DNA of 64,000 nucleotides from Rivularia sp963920925. GTDB taxonomy: Bacteria; Cyanobacteriota; Cyanobacteriia; Cyanobacteriales; Nostocaceae. Every line of letters starts with the position of its first letter. Positions within the stretch are counted from its first letter, which is position 1. The stretch is taken from contig NZ_CAWUDI010000016.1 of assembly GCF_963920925.1 (NCBI RefSeq), positions 88,782 to 152,781 of the forward strand, written 5' to 3'. The notes under the pieces are model-generated. The model did no database searches. It had not been told where the DNA came from and saw only the letters and a program-made list of their open reading frames with translations. Position numbers and translations under genes: made by a program. Positions 1-7,825 of this stretch are shown in pieces.

Positions 1-190
1 TTTTATTGATTAGTCTTTCGTACATATTTCGTAAAATTTGCTCTTGTATCCGATAAATAAATAGGGATGATTGTTGTATTCAAACAATCGAAATAATTCT
101 TATATTTTTACAAATTTATATCTTGATAAGTGTATAAAATCATAAATTTATAAGTTTTATTATCCCTTAATTATTTTAGGAGTAAATCAT

Positions 191-292
191 ATGAAGTCTG
201 TTATATTGACATCTGCAATCCTTTCATTAGCAGCAGTGGTATATAGTCCAGAAGTAAATGCGAGTAGCATACCTGACTATGTATCTAACTAG
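191..292 (+). pseudogene. truncated secreted protein, 33-codon remnant
   Basis: A short reading frame starts at an ATG preceded by AGGAG at good spacing. It encodes a Sec-type signal peptide (Met-Lys, hydrophobic core, Ser-Pro-Glu-Val-Asn-Ala-Ser) and then about nine residues. The VYSPEVNA cleavage region resembles AYAPKVNA in the secreted protein at 861, so this was probably a paralogue. The stop codon TAG lies in the first bases (CTAG) of the 111-bp element beginning at 289. I infer that insertion of that element cut off the rest of the gene. It could instead be a genuine small secreted peptide. Confidence 0.45.
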
Positions 293-399
293 TACCGCTT
301 CGCGGAAGTAAGAAGTAAGAAGTAAGAAGTAAGAAGTTTGATTTTCTAAGCTTTTCAGCCATTTTTAATGGTTGCCTTATTTACGCCGACTTGTACTAG
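289..399 (+). mobile_element. 111-bp MITE-like element, copy 1
   Basis: The element begins CTAGTAC and ends GTACTAG, so its termini are inverted repeats. It contains four GAAGTAA heptamers in tandem and a GCTTCGCGGAAG segment. The same 111 bp occurs in opposite orientation at 63738-63848 with about two mismatches. Equal length and matching termini argue for a small non-autonomous mobile unit rather than chance repetition. No coding capacity is seen. Confidence 0.6.
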
Positions 400-420
400 G
401 TTACAGAGCAAAATATAAAT

Positions 421-603
421 ATGGCTGGAAGCAATCGCCATATATCGACATCGAATAAATGTAGCCAAGATACTACTAATACTAACTACCAATTGACTTC
501 TGGAGATTTTCTAATTTATTTTTTATTTTTTATAATATGTTTGATATTGTTATTTCAGCTTTGGTTGGATTATAATCTTTCTAAAACGAAAAAACACTAT
601 TAG
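421..603 (+). CDS. possible small single-pass membrane protein
   Basis: A 60-residue frame with a polar N-terminal half and one strongly hydrophobic segment near residues 28-48, followed by a short basic tail. There is no convincing ribosome binding site, and it starts only 21 bp after the inserted 111-bp element. I do not recognise a family. It may be spurious or the downstream remnant of a disrupted gene. Confidence 0.22.
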   Translation: MAGSNRHISTSNKCSQDTTNTNYQLTSGDFLIYFLFFIICLILLFQLWLDYNLSKTKKHY

Positions 604-860
604 TAGTATATAAACATTTGTATAATTTTATTCTCCAATTTAGTTTTCTTTTAACTAAAACCGTATTTGTGATGTTAAATTGACAATCGGTAAACCTTAA
701 TCGGTAATTTACCGGAAATTTTTCATAAACATTCGACATTATGCCTATCTGTAAAAATAAATTATTCTGCCAGTTTAAATAATCATAGTGATTTGGATTG
801 ATTTTAGCTGTATTAGGATTTGTACCCAAGCATTTCCCCAGTATCACAGGAGACGGAAAA

Positions 861-1493
861 ATGAATAAGTTATCACTAAATGTTGTAATGCTTGGATTAG
901 GAGTAATGGCATATGCTCCAAAGGTTAATGCAGCAAATGCATTTTCTCTCCCGCAATTATTTACAACACCAGCAGAATTTGTCTCGCTGTTTACTCAAGC
1001 AAATGTTGATAATTCTGTAGTCGCGACTTCTGGATGGAAACAGTTTTATTCAGATGAAGGGAATTTTTCAATTTTTGTACCCAGCAAATCTATAACTAAC
1101 TTAAATTCTAAAAGTGAAGATTACTCTATAAATATTTATCATACAGATACTAAAAAAAGCTCGTATATAGTTGGTTACGTTGATTATCATAATGACTTAA
1201 GTAACTTAACAGTCGGTGAAGTTTATCAGAAGTTTTTGAATGAATTCTTAGGTGCTGATGTCAAATTTATTAACCAGCAAGATATTACCTTGGGTAAATA
1301 TCCCGGCATAGAAGTAGAATATAAAAACGACGATCAAAAAGCAGTTGCTAAAAGTCGGTTATTTTTAGTAGGACAAAGATTGTATATTTTAGATATCTCT
1401 AATTATAAAGCTGGAGACGCTAATCAATTTTTTAATTCTTTTCGGTTGGAGAAGAATATTAAAGAAAACGAGAGCGAGATTGCTCTTAACTGA
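861..1493 (+). CDS. secreted protein of unknown function
   Basis: About 210 residues. I chose the ATG at 861 because AGGAG lies 8 bases upstream and it gives a clean signal peptide with cleavage after YAPKVNA. The frame stays open upstream to 798 but adds no signal-like sequence. The mature part has a short Ala-rich linker and then a compact alpha/beta domain beginning WKQFYSDEGNFSIFVPS, a type of opening seen in small secreted cyanobacterial proteins where a Trp...Phe...Gly-x-Phe-x-Pro segment precedes the fold. No catalytic motif is visible. It probably acts in the periplasm or outside the cell. The 33-codon remnant at 191 has a similar signal peptide. Confidence 0.7.
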   Translation: MNKLSLNVVMLGLGVMAYAPKVNAANAFSLPQLFTTPAEFVSLFTQANVDNSVVATSGWKQFYSDEGNFSIFVPSKSITNLNSKSEDYSINIYHTDTKKSSYIVGYVDYHNDLSNLTVGEVYQKFLNEFLGADVKFINQQDITLGKYPGIEVEYKNDDQKAVAKSRLFLVGQRLYILDISNYKAGDANQFFNSFRLEKNIKENESEIALN

Positions 1494-1527
1494 AATATTG
1501 CAAAATTCTCGATAAATCATAATAAAC

Positions 1528-1583
1528 CCGGTTTCTTGCTAGTTGCACAACTAAAAAATCATGTTTTAGCGAAAAGAAACCGG
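1528..1583 (+). terminator. hairpin terminator after the secreted-protein gene
   Basis: CCGGTTTCTT pairs with AAGAAACCGG across a 36-base loop and is followed by ATTTTTG. It lies 35 bp after the stop codon at 1493. The long loop makes it a weaker call than a canonical terminator. Confidence 0.4.
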
Positions 1584-1732
1584 ATTTTTGACATCATAAT
1601 AATCTCAACAATGCTCGCTATGTGAATCAAGCTGCAACGATTGAATCGACGATTGGCAGCTTAAAAATTTATCAACATCTACGTCTACCCTTCGAGAGTG
1701 AGGGCGTTTAAAGCGTTTAAATTTATCAACTA

Positions 1733-2161
1733 TCAATCAATAACTATTTCTTCACCCATTCGCTCTTCCAAAAGATCCATTAATTCATCCACATCTCGAT
1801 CAACTTGTTCAAAACAAACGGGTGGCGGAGTTTCTGGTTCAAAATAAACTAACTTAATTTGCTCTTTACCAATACCTATCATCAAAACTTCCACTTCAGG
1901 TTTATGATTCTTAACTAAACCCAAAATTTCCTGAAGCTTATTATCAACATTATCGTTAAACTTTTCAATTGCCTCTTCAGGGCAATATACAAAATGCGGT
2001 TTTGGTTGCAAATCAATACCGATAGTACCCTGACTATCACCATTTTGCTGCCAAAGTGCCCAACTTAGCGCCGCTAATTCAAGATGATGCGCTTTCACAA
2101 ATTTGTCCAGCTGATGCAGCCATTTCGGTTGGGGTGTATCGGGTTGAGTGGTACCAAACAT
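1733..2161 (-). CDS. conserved cyanobacterial protein, possible carboxysome chaperone CcmS
   Basis: About 142 residues starting MFGTTQPDTPQPKW. The frame is open to 2239, but the extra 26 residues are translated from an insertion-sequence end, so the ATG at 2161 is preferred. The protein is soluble and acidic toward the C-terminus (VDRDVDELMDLLEERM), with a core GTIGIDLQPKPHFVYCP and EVLMIGIGKEQIKLVYF. From memory this pattern matches a family found across beta-cyanobacteria, which I associate with CcmS, a small chaperone of carboxysome shell assembly. That link is recall, not shown here. No carboxysome gene lies nearby. Confidence 0.6.
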   Translation of the reverse strand: MFGTTQPDTPQPKWLHQLDKFVKAHHLELAALSWALWQQNGDSQGTIGIDLQPKPHFVYCPEEAIEKFNDNVDNKLQEILGLVKNHKPEVEVLMIGIGKEQIKLVYFEPETPPPVCFEQVDRDVDELMDLLEERMGEEIVID

Positions 2162-2186
2162 GATTATATCTGTAGAATACGCAGTC

Positions 2187-2480
2187 TTTTGACACTCTCC
2201 GGGATAAATCCACGGAGATTCTTGGTTCAACGAGTCCACTTAGTTTAGATCCCTTGCAGTATCTAAACCAGAGGTGGTTCTCTCCTCAAGCTTTAACTTT
2301 CCGAGTGCCCCTCGGTAGTTGAGCCACTCGACACCGGGCACAGCCGGTGTCCAAGTGGCGTTGGATTGTTCCAAAATTTGTTTTGTTAAAAATTCTGTGT
2401 CGTCTAGTTTCCATGAAGATTTTACCTATTCCTGGTAAAAAACTAGAACTATGGAATAGAACCCACCAATCTTCAATTGT
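2187..2480. mobile_element. relic IS200/IS605-type end with omegaRNA-like sequence
   Basis: Around 2187-2220 is GACACTCTCCGGGATAAATC with its pairing arm CACGGAG, then ATTCTTGGTTCAAC. This is the typical subterminal hairpin and end of IS200/IS605-family elements. It is followed by several complementary segments (AGATCCCTTGCAGTATCT, AGAGGTGGTTCTCTCCT, GAGTGCCCCTCGGTAGT, ACACCGGGCACAGCCGGTGT) that would fold into a structured RNA such as an IscB/HEARO or TnpB omegaRNA. No transposase or nuclease gene accompanies it, so it is an orphan relic. I cannot decide whether it is IscB-type (read on plus) or TnpB-type (read on minus). A 65-codon minus-strand frame inside it is not credible. Confidence 0.5.
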
Positions 2481-2580
2481 CAAGGTACAGATTGCCGCTA
2501 GGCATTTGGGTTTTTATACAGGTTAATTACCGTTCCTGTTAGTGTTATTGTATCATGAAAGGTTAAAACCTTTCCACTCG

Positions 2581-2661
2581 TTTTAGTCTAACGACTCACT
2601 CCGTGAACATCTCCGGGATAAATCCACGGAGTTTTAGTCTAACGACTCACTTCGTGAACAA
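2581..2661. repeat. direct repeat of about 30 bp with hairpin
   Basis: TTTTAGTCTAACGACTCACT, followed by C/T and CGTGAAC, occurs twice: once at about 2580 and again at about 2632. Between the copies lies CTCCGGGATAAATCCACGGA, the same hairpin found at the insertion-sequence end near 2195. This suggests a duplicated fragment of the same relic. Confidence 0.5.
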
Positions 2662-2685
2662 CTTCATCTTTGTATAATCATCTCA

Positions 2686-2752
2686 CAGTTAGCAGTTAAC
2701 AGTTAACAGTGAGCAGTGAGCAGTTAGCAGTTACCAGTTACCAGTTACCAGT
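2686..2752. repeat. heptameric tandem repeat (STRR)
   Basis: About nine and a half tandem heptamers of the form CAGTTAG/CAGTTAA/CAGTGAG/CAGTTAC. Such short tandemly repeated sequences are well known in heterocystous cyanobacteria. The remaining gap to 3061 shows no gene that I can support. Confidence 0.85.
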
Positions 2753-3041
2753 AAATAGTTAAATCTTAATTCTCATCTTGCTTGTGTTTTGCCCTTGCAC
2801 TCGCCGCATCAATCAATTTCAAAGGTGATATATAAAGTACGTTAAAGTTCACCGAGATGCATCATTATCGTTAAGCCCATATTCCCGCCTCGGAATCAAT
2901 GCCTGCATTCATATACAAGCTAAAAATTTTACCCAGTCTGCCGCAATCAGACTTTATATATAAGCCTGGGAATTTATTCCAAGGCGGTTTATAAGGCTTA
3001 TCGAAAATAGCGAACAAGTCAGTTCAAAACCAATTGATTCC

Positions 3042-3130
3042 AACTGCTCACTGATAACTGCTCACTGCTCACTGATAACTGATGACTGCTCGCTGTTAAC
3101 TGGCAACTGCTCGCTGCTTGCTGGTAACAG
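3042..3130. repeat. STRR running into a coding region
   Basis: A run of CTCACTG, ATAACTG, CTCGCTG and GCAACTG heptamers. It continues across the stop codon at 3062 of the minus-strand membrane-protein gene and supplies that protein's last 20 or so residues (a Ser-Glu-Gln-rich tail). Confidence 0.8.
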
Positions 3131-3991
3131 CAGTTGTTTCGGTTTGAGATGCGCTTTCATCCGAATCAGTAAAAATGTGATTGGAATACTTAAAATAAAA
3201 CCAGTGACAATAAAAAACATCCAAATAAAATGCCATTCCAAAATTCCTTCAACTCCGGCAATTTCATAAAAGAAGCGATTATTCGCGATTAATTTGGGAG
3301 TTGATTTGTTTTTGGGAATCTCAAACAAAAATTCGTAATATGGATAATGGTCGTTACTAACTTGTCCGCCGTTAGCTGCTATAAATAAATATGGTTGCTG
3401 ATTTTTATCTTCTGCTTCAACTACTATTCCTTCAAGTCGCTTTCCATCACCTTTAGATACTAAATCTCCGCTGGCTGAATCCGATGTAAATTCACCGTTA
3501 TATCCCGGCTTTCCTTCGTATAAAAGTTCGGTTTTTTCTAAATCATTATATAAAGAATTTAGTTTATCTAGAGAAATATAAGAAGTCTTTTTTTGTAACT
3601 TTCCTTTTTCAGACAGAGTTAGAAGAATACGAGTGCTATCTGCTTGCAACAGCGCTTCGCGAACGCAATTTTCTGTGTTGCATTTTCCCGTACCGCAGCT
3701 GCTCTCAACATTTTCAATTCCTGACTGTATATCTTTTATGCATGAGCTTGAGGTATCTATTTTAAAAATTCTGCTCCCATCATTTCTTTTTATGCTAGAA
3801 ACGGGAGTAATTGAACGAATTTTCTCAAATTCTTCAACTTTTTGCGGCAATTCAGGAGGATTGAAATAATATCCCCAATAAGATTTAGAAATTAATATAG
3901 AAGCGATAAAGCCAGCAAAAACAGTACTACCAAAAGTAAGTGAAAATGCTAGTATGATTCCAAAAGGTTTTGGATGAGAATTATTCTTCAT
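3062..3991 (-). CDS. two-span membrane protein of unknown function
   Basis: 309 residues. A hydrophobic segment at about residues 11-34 and a second at about 254-276 (WMFFIVTGFILSIPITFLLI) flank a soluble domain of about 215 residues. That domain contains a Cys-rich stretch (SSCGTGKCNTENC) and so is probably extracytoplasmic. I recognise no family. The C-terminal tail after LLLPAS is a repetitive Ser-Glu-Gln sequence encoded by heptameric repeats, so the original stop was probably lost through repeat invasion. The gene is transcribed in the same direction as the ABC exporter beside it, with a gap of about 190 bp. Confidence 0.6.
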   Translation of the reverse strand: MKNNSHPKPFGIILAFSLTFGSTVFAGFIASILISKSYWGYYFNPPELPQKVEEFEKIRSITPVSSIKRNDGSRIFKIDTSSSCIKDIQSGIENVESSCGTGKCNTENCVREALLQADSTRILLTLSEKGKLQKKTSYISLDKLNSLYNDLEKTELLYEGKPGYNGEFTSDSASGDLVSKGDGKRLEGIVVEAEDKNQQPYLFIAANGGQVSNDHYPYYEFLFEIPKNKSTPKLIANNRFFYEIAGVEGILEWHFIWMFFIVTGFILSIPITFLLIRMKAHLKPKQLLLPASSEQLPVNSEQSSVISEQ

Positions 3992-4184
3992 CAGTAGAAT
4001 TAATGTTAGCTAATAACACTGTTATAACTACTAATAGTGTTTCTATCAAGTTATATAATGTCCGGAAGGAACCATTATCAGTTAGTAGCAATGTTGGGTT
4101 ACGACACGAATATATAAAATTTCGTTACAAATCTAATTTGCTTTTGGTGTCTAACCCAACCTACAAACTGCTCACTGTTAACTG

Positions 4185-6005
4185 CTAACTGATTACTGAC
4201 TTCAACCCGGATTGTACTCGCCACAAACTTGCGTAAATTCCGTTGTGTTCGAGTAATTCTTCATGAGTACCGGATTCTACGATTTCGCCGTATTCTACTA
4301 CATATATGCGGTCGGAATTGCGAATTGTAGAAAGACGGTGAGCGATCGCAATGGTTGTTCTATCTACGGTAATTCGTTCTAAAGAGCGGGCGATCGCCGC
4401 TTCTGTTTCGTTATCTACGGCTGAGGTGGCTTCGTCTAATATGAGGATGGGCGGATTTTTTAATATTGCTCTGGCAATGGCTATCCTTTGTCTTTGCCCA
4501 CCGGATAATTTTTGTCCGCGCTCGCCGACTATTGTTTCGTAGCCTTGGGGTAGCATATTGATAAATTCGTGGGCTTCGGCGACTTTGGCGGCTGTGATGA
4601 TTTCTTTGTCGTTGGCGTTGAAGCTGCCATAAGAGATATTTTCGGCTACGGTACCGTGAAACAAAAATACGTCTTGGCTTACCAAACCGATGCAGCGGCG
4701 TAAATCTTGCAGGTTTATATCTTGTAGATCGATGTTATCAACGGTAATTGTTCCGGAAGTGATTTCGTAAAATCGCAGCAATAATTTAACTAAAGTGCTT
4801 TTACCCGAACCCGTGGAACCTACAATGGCAATAGTTTGTCCTGCGGGTATTTCTAAAGATAGATTTTTGATTACTGGCTGTCTATCGTGATAGGCAAAAG
4901 TAACGTTATTAAACTTGATTTCGCCGCGTACTTTTTCAATCGGTAAGTCTACATTTCCGGGATTAATCGTAATAGGAGTATCCAGCAAATTCATGACGCG
5001 ATTTGTGGAAGCCATCGCCCTTTGATATAAATCGAAAGTTTGTCCTAATCTAGTCAAAGGCCAAAGTAATCTTTGAGTTAAAAAGACTAATACGCTGTAA
5101 GTTCCTACAGACATATTACCGTTAACTGCCGACATTCCGCCAAATAATAACAGCGCCGTAAACCCAATTAAAATTAACATTCTAATTAAGGGTACAAAAG
5201 CAGCAGAAAGTTTAATGGCTTTACCATTACTGCGGCGATAAGCTTCACTTTCCGATTCTAAACGTTTGCTTTCATATTCTTCAGCAGTAAAACTTTTAAT
5301 AGTAGTAATACCGCCTAAATTATTAGACAAACGCGAGTTAAGAAAACTTAGCTTTTCGCGAACGTCGGCGTAACGCGGTTCGAGTAAATCTTGATAAGCA
5401 AACGTTCCCCAAAGAATAAACGGAATCGGTAACATGGTCATCCATGCCACGTTAGGAGCTAAAATAAAGAATGCACCACCAAGAATTATAATAGTTGTGG
5501 CAGTTTGCAATATATCGTTAGCTCCCACATCCAGAAAGCGCTCCAGTTGGTTGATATCATCGCTCAAGATCGACATCAAACCGCCGGTACTGCGTTCTTC
5601 AAAGTAGGCTAATTCTAGATTTTGTAAATGTTTATAGGCATTCAAGCGCAAATCGTGCTGAATAGTTTGCGCCAAATTACGCCATAGTGTTTCTAAAGCA
5701 TACTCAAAAACCGACTCCAATACCCAAATCACAACCGTTAGCAAAGAAATTATTAAAAATTGCCAAAAAATATCAGTGATTCCCCAACTGGCAATGATAG
5801 AATCTTCCTGTTTGACAACAACATCAACGGCGAAGCCAATTAATACCGGAGGTGCCAAGTCGAATAGCCTATTGAGAATAGAACAAACTACCGCGAGCCG
5901 AATTTTTTGGCGATAATCATGTCCGTAGTCAAGCAAGCGTTTCAACGGATGCGCTGAATCCCTACGCTGTTTTTGCAACCGATTGGATTTAAGTACTTGA
6001 GCCAC
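4185..6005 (-). CDS. ABC exporter, fused membrane and ATPase domains
   Basis: 606 residues, the usual length for an MsbA/LmrA-type half transporter that works as a homodimer in the inner membrane. The N-terminal 340 residues hold about six membrane segments. The C-terminal ATPase domain has Walker A GSTGSGKST, Q-loop VSQDVFLF, signature LSGGQRQR, Walker B ILILDEATSAVD and the switch histidine AIAHRL. The substrate (drug, lipid or peptide) cannot be told from sequence. The stop codon lies at the edge of an STRR (4160-4195). It stands alone with respect to other transporter genes. Confidence 0.88.
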   Translation of the reverse strand: MAQVLKSNRLQKQRRDSAHPLKRLLDYGHDYRQKIRLAVVCSILNRLFDLAPPVLIGFAVDVVVKQEDSIIASWGITDIFWQFLIISLLTVVIWVLESVFEYALETLWRNLAQTIQHDLRLNAYKHLQNLELAYFEERSTGGLMSILSDDINQLERFLDVGANDILQTATTIIILGGAFFILAPNVAWMTMLPIPFILWGTFAYQDLLEPRYADVREKLSFLNSRLSNNLGGITTIKSFTAEEYESKRLESESEAYRRSNGKAIKLSAAFVPLIRMLILIGFTALLLFGGMSAVNGNMSVGTYSVLVFLTQRLLWPLTRLGQTFDLYQRAMASTNRVMNLLDTPITINPGNVDLPIEKVRGEIKFNNVTFAYHDRQPVIKNLSLEIPAGQTIAIVGSTGSGKSTLVKLLLRFYEITSGTITVDNIDLQDINLQDLRRCIGLVSQDVFLFHGTVAENISYGSFNANDKEIITAAKVAEAHEFINMLPQGYETIVGERGQKLSGGQRQRIAIARAILKNPPILILDEATSAVDNETEAAIARSLERITVDRTTIAIAHRLSTIRNSDRIYVVEYGEIVESGTHEELLEHNGIYASLWRVQSGLKSVIS

Positions 6006-6243
6006 AATTTTAGGTAAATGCTAGGAACTTATCTTAACATGAAATCAATGAACAATTATCAATTATCAATGATTTGTAGTCTGGGAAGTTTGAAATAGTT
6101 TTTAATTTCTCCACCGCTTTATAGATTCATAATTACTTTCACCATTTACTTTAAGAGTATAAATTGGGCAATAATTATACTGGATTGATAATTGGTAATT
6201 GATAACTGATAACTGAATAACTAACATAAAAAGGAGTAATAAA

Positions 6244-7092
6244 TTGAAGAATCAACAATTAGGTGGATTGCAATCGGCAATCGCAGGGGTTGTATTGTCA
6301 TTAGTGCTTATTTTTGCTCTGAATGCATTTGTAATTATTAATCCCGGTCAAGCCGGAGTTTTGAGTATATTAGGAAAAGCTCAAGATGGTGCTTTACTTG
6401 AAGGTATTCATTTCAAACCACCACTAATTTCTAATGTCGATGTATACGATGTGACAGTACAGAAATACGAAATTCCCGCCCAAAGTTCTACCAAAGATTT
6501 GCAAGAATTGACGGCAAAATTTGCAATCAACTTTCGGATAGATTCCGTAGAAGTTGTGGAAATTAGAAGAAAGCAGGGAAGTTTACAAAATATCGTCTCG
6601 AAAATTATTGCACCGCAAACTCAGGAATCTTTTAAAGTTGCCGCAGCGAGAAGAACGGTAGAAGAAGCTATTACCAAAAGAGAAGAGTTGAAAAATGATT
6701 TTGATAACGCTTTAAGTGAACGTTTGGAAAAATATGGAGTAATTGTTTTAGATACTAGCGTCATTGACTTAACCTTCTCCCCCGAATTTGCCAAAGCAGT
6801 TGAAGACAAGCAAATTGCCGAGCAGCGTTCGCAAAGAGCAGTTTATGTAGCAGCAGAAGCCGAGCAAGAAGCATTCGCGGACATTAACCGCGCTAGAGGT
6901 AGAGCAGAAGCCCAAAAACTGTTAGCTGAAACTTTGAAAGCTCAAGGTGGACAGTTAGTGTTACAAAAAGAAGCTATTGAAGCCTGGAAAAGTGGAGGCG
7001 CTCAAATGCCAAGAGTTTTAGTCATGGGGAATGAGTCTGAAGGTGGCGTGCCATTTTTGTTTAATTTAAGTAACATACAAGATCAATCGTAA
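6244..7092 (+). CDS. prohibitin/SPFH (band 7) family membrane protein
   Basis: 282 residues. The start is a TTG at 6244, chosen because AAGGAG lies 7 bases upstream and the protein then opens MKNQQLGG before a single N-terminal anchor (residues 12-33). The SPFH domain follows (INPGQAGVLSILGKAQ), then a long Ala/Glu-rich helical region (AVEDKQIAEQRSQRA) typical of prohibitin oligomerisation. Such proteins form ring-like membrane scaffolds linked to protease control and membrane integrity; in cyanobacteria they occur in both plasma and thylakoid membranes. It is monocistronic or paired with the DUF1824 gene 70 bp downstream. Confidence 0.88.
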   Translation: MKNQQLGGLQSAIAGVVLSLVLIFALNAFVIINPGQAGVLSILGKAQDGALLEGIHFKPPLISNVDVYDVTVQKYEIPAQSSTKDLQELTAKFAINFRIDSVEVVEIRRKQGSLQNIVSKIIAPQTQESFKVAAARRTVEEAITKREELKNDFDNALSERLEKYGVIVLDTSVIDLTFSPEFAKAVEDKQIAEQRSQRAVYVAAEAEQEAFADINRARGRAEAQKLLAETLKAQGGQLVLQKEAIEAWKSGGAQMPRVLVMGNESEGGVPFLFNLSNIQDQS

Positions 7093-7162
7093 CTGTAAAT
7101 TTTTGGTAGAGTAGAAGCTCTACGCCATACCAAGTAAACCCCTAGTTGATTCAAGTTAGGCT

Positions 7163-7579
7163 ATGACAAGCAAACCCCAAACCCAAATTACGGTTGAAGA
7201 AGCCAAGAAAATATTGAGTAAATATGACTTCGTTGATGTTGCAGCCCAACTGAAGCCATCAGATAAAATTTCAGTCCGTGGGGCTTTGACTTTGCTTGCG
7301 AATCTTTGCGATTATCAAATTCTGGGTATTTCTGCCGATACCACCGAAGAAGGAATAAAAGCAATGGAAAGCTATTCCAAAGCATTGGGATACGAGCCTC
7401 CGAGTAATTTACCATCAATTGAAGGTCCCGTTTACATTAAATTAAATGGTAAAAATGGCTTGTGCTACATAGATGGCTACATGGGGCATCATCGTGGGGT
7501 TTTAGTTTCTTGTCAGTCTTCTTCCGAAGGTGGAATGAACCATATGTACGGACATTTACCTTTAGATTTATTTGATTAA
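7163..7579 (+). CDS. DUF1824 family protein
   Basis: 138 residues, soluble, with no signal peptide. The spacing of the helical N-terminus (VEEAKKILSKYDFVDVAAQL) and the Gly-rich beta C-terminal half (YIKLNGKNGLCYIDGYMGHH, RGVLVSCQS) match the DUF1824 family as I remember it, which is confined to cyanobacteria and plastid-bearing lineages. No biochemical role is established. It follows the prohibitin gene closely in the same direction. Confidence 0.8.
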   Translation: MTSKPQTQITVEEAKKILSKYDFVDVAAQLKPSDKISVRGALTLLANLCDYQILGISADTTEEGIKAMESYSKALGYEPPSNLPSIEGPVYIKLNGKNGLCYIDGYMGHHRGVLVSCQSSSEGGMNHMYGHLPLDLFD

Positions 7580-7663
7580 ATTATCTTGGTAATCGGGCAT
7601 TGGGCATTGAATATTACAATGCATACGGGTTTCAATAATCTCATTGCGCCTTAAATATTGAGA

Positions 7664-7701
7664 AGCCGTAATGCGTCACTATTTGTTGTTGCATTACGGC
7701 T
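7664..7701 (+). terminator. bidirectional-type hairpin terminator
   Basis: AGCCGTAATGC pairs exactly with GCATTACGGCT across a 16-base loop and is followed by TTC. It lies 85 bp after the DUF1824 stop. The T-run is short, so termination strength is uncertain. Confidence 0.5.
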
Positions 7702-7825
7702 TTCAGTATTTGTTATCTACGAAAAAAAGTGTACTGACTCTAATACCTAAGCTATCTTATAACATGGTGTCTTGGAATATAAAGCACCTGATTTAAAAAA
7801 ACTAAAACCTAAAATCTAAAATCCT

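Noticed and set aside
2286..2483. 65-codon minus-strand frame
   Set aside because: It lies inside the structured insertion-sequence relic, has no ribosome binding site and no protein-like composition; its frame is explained by the RNA-like palindromes.
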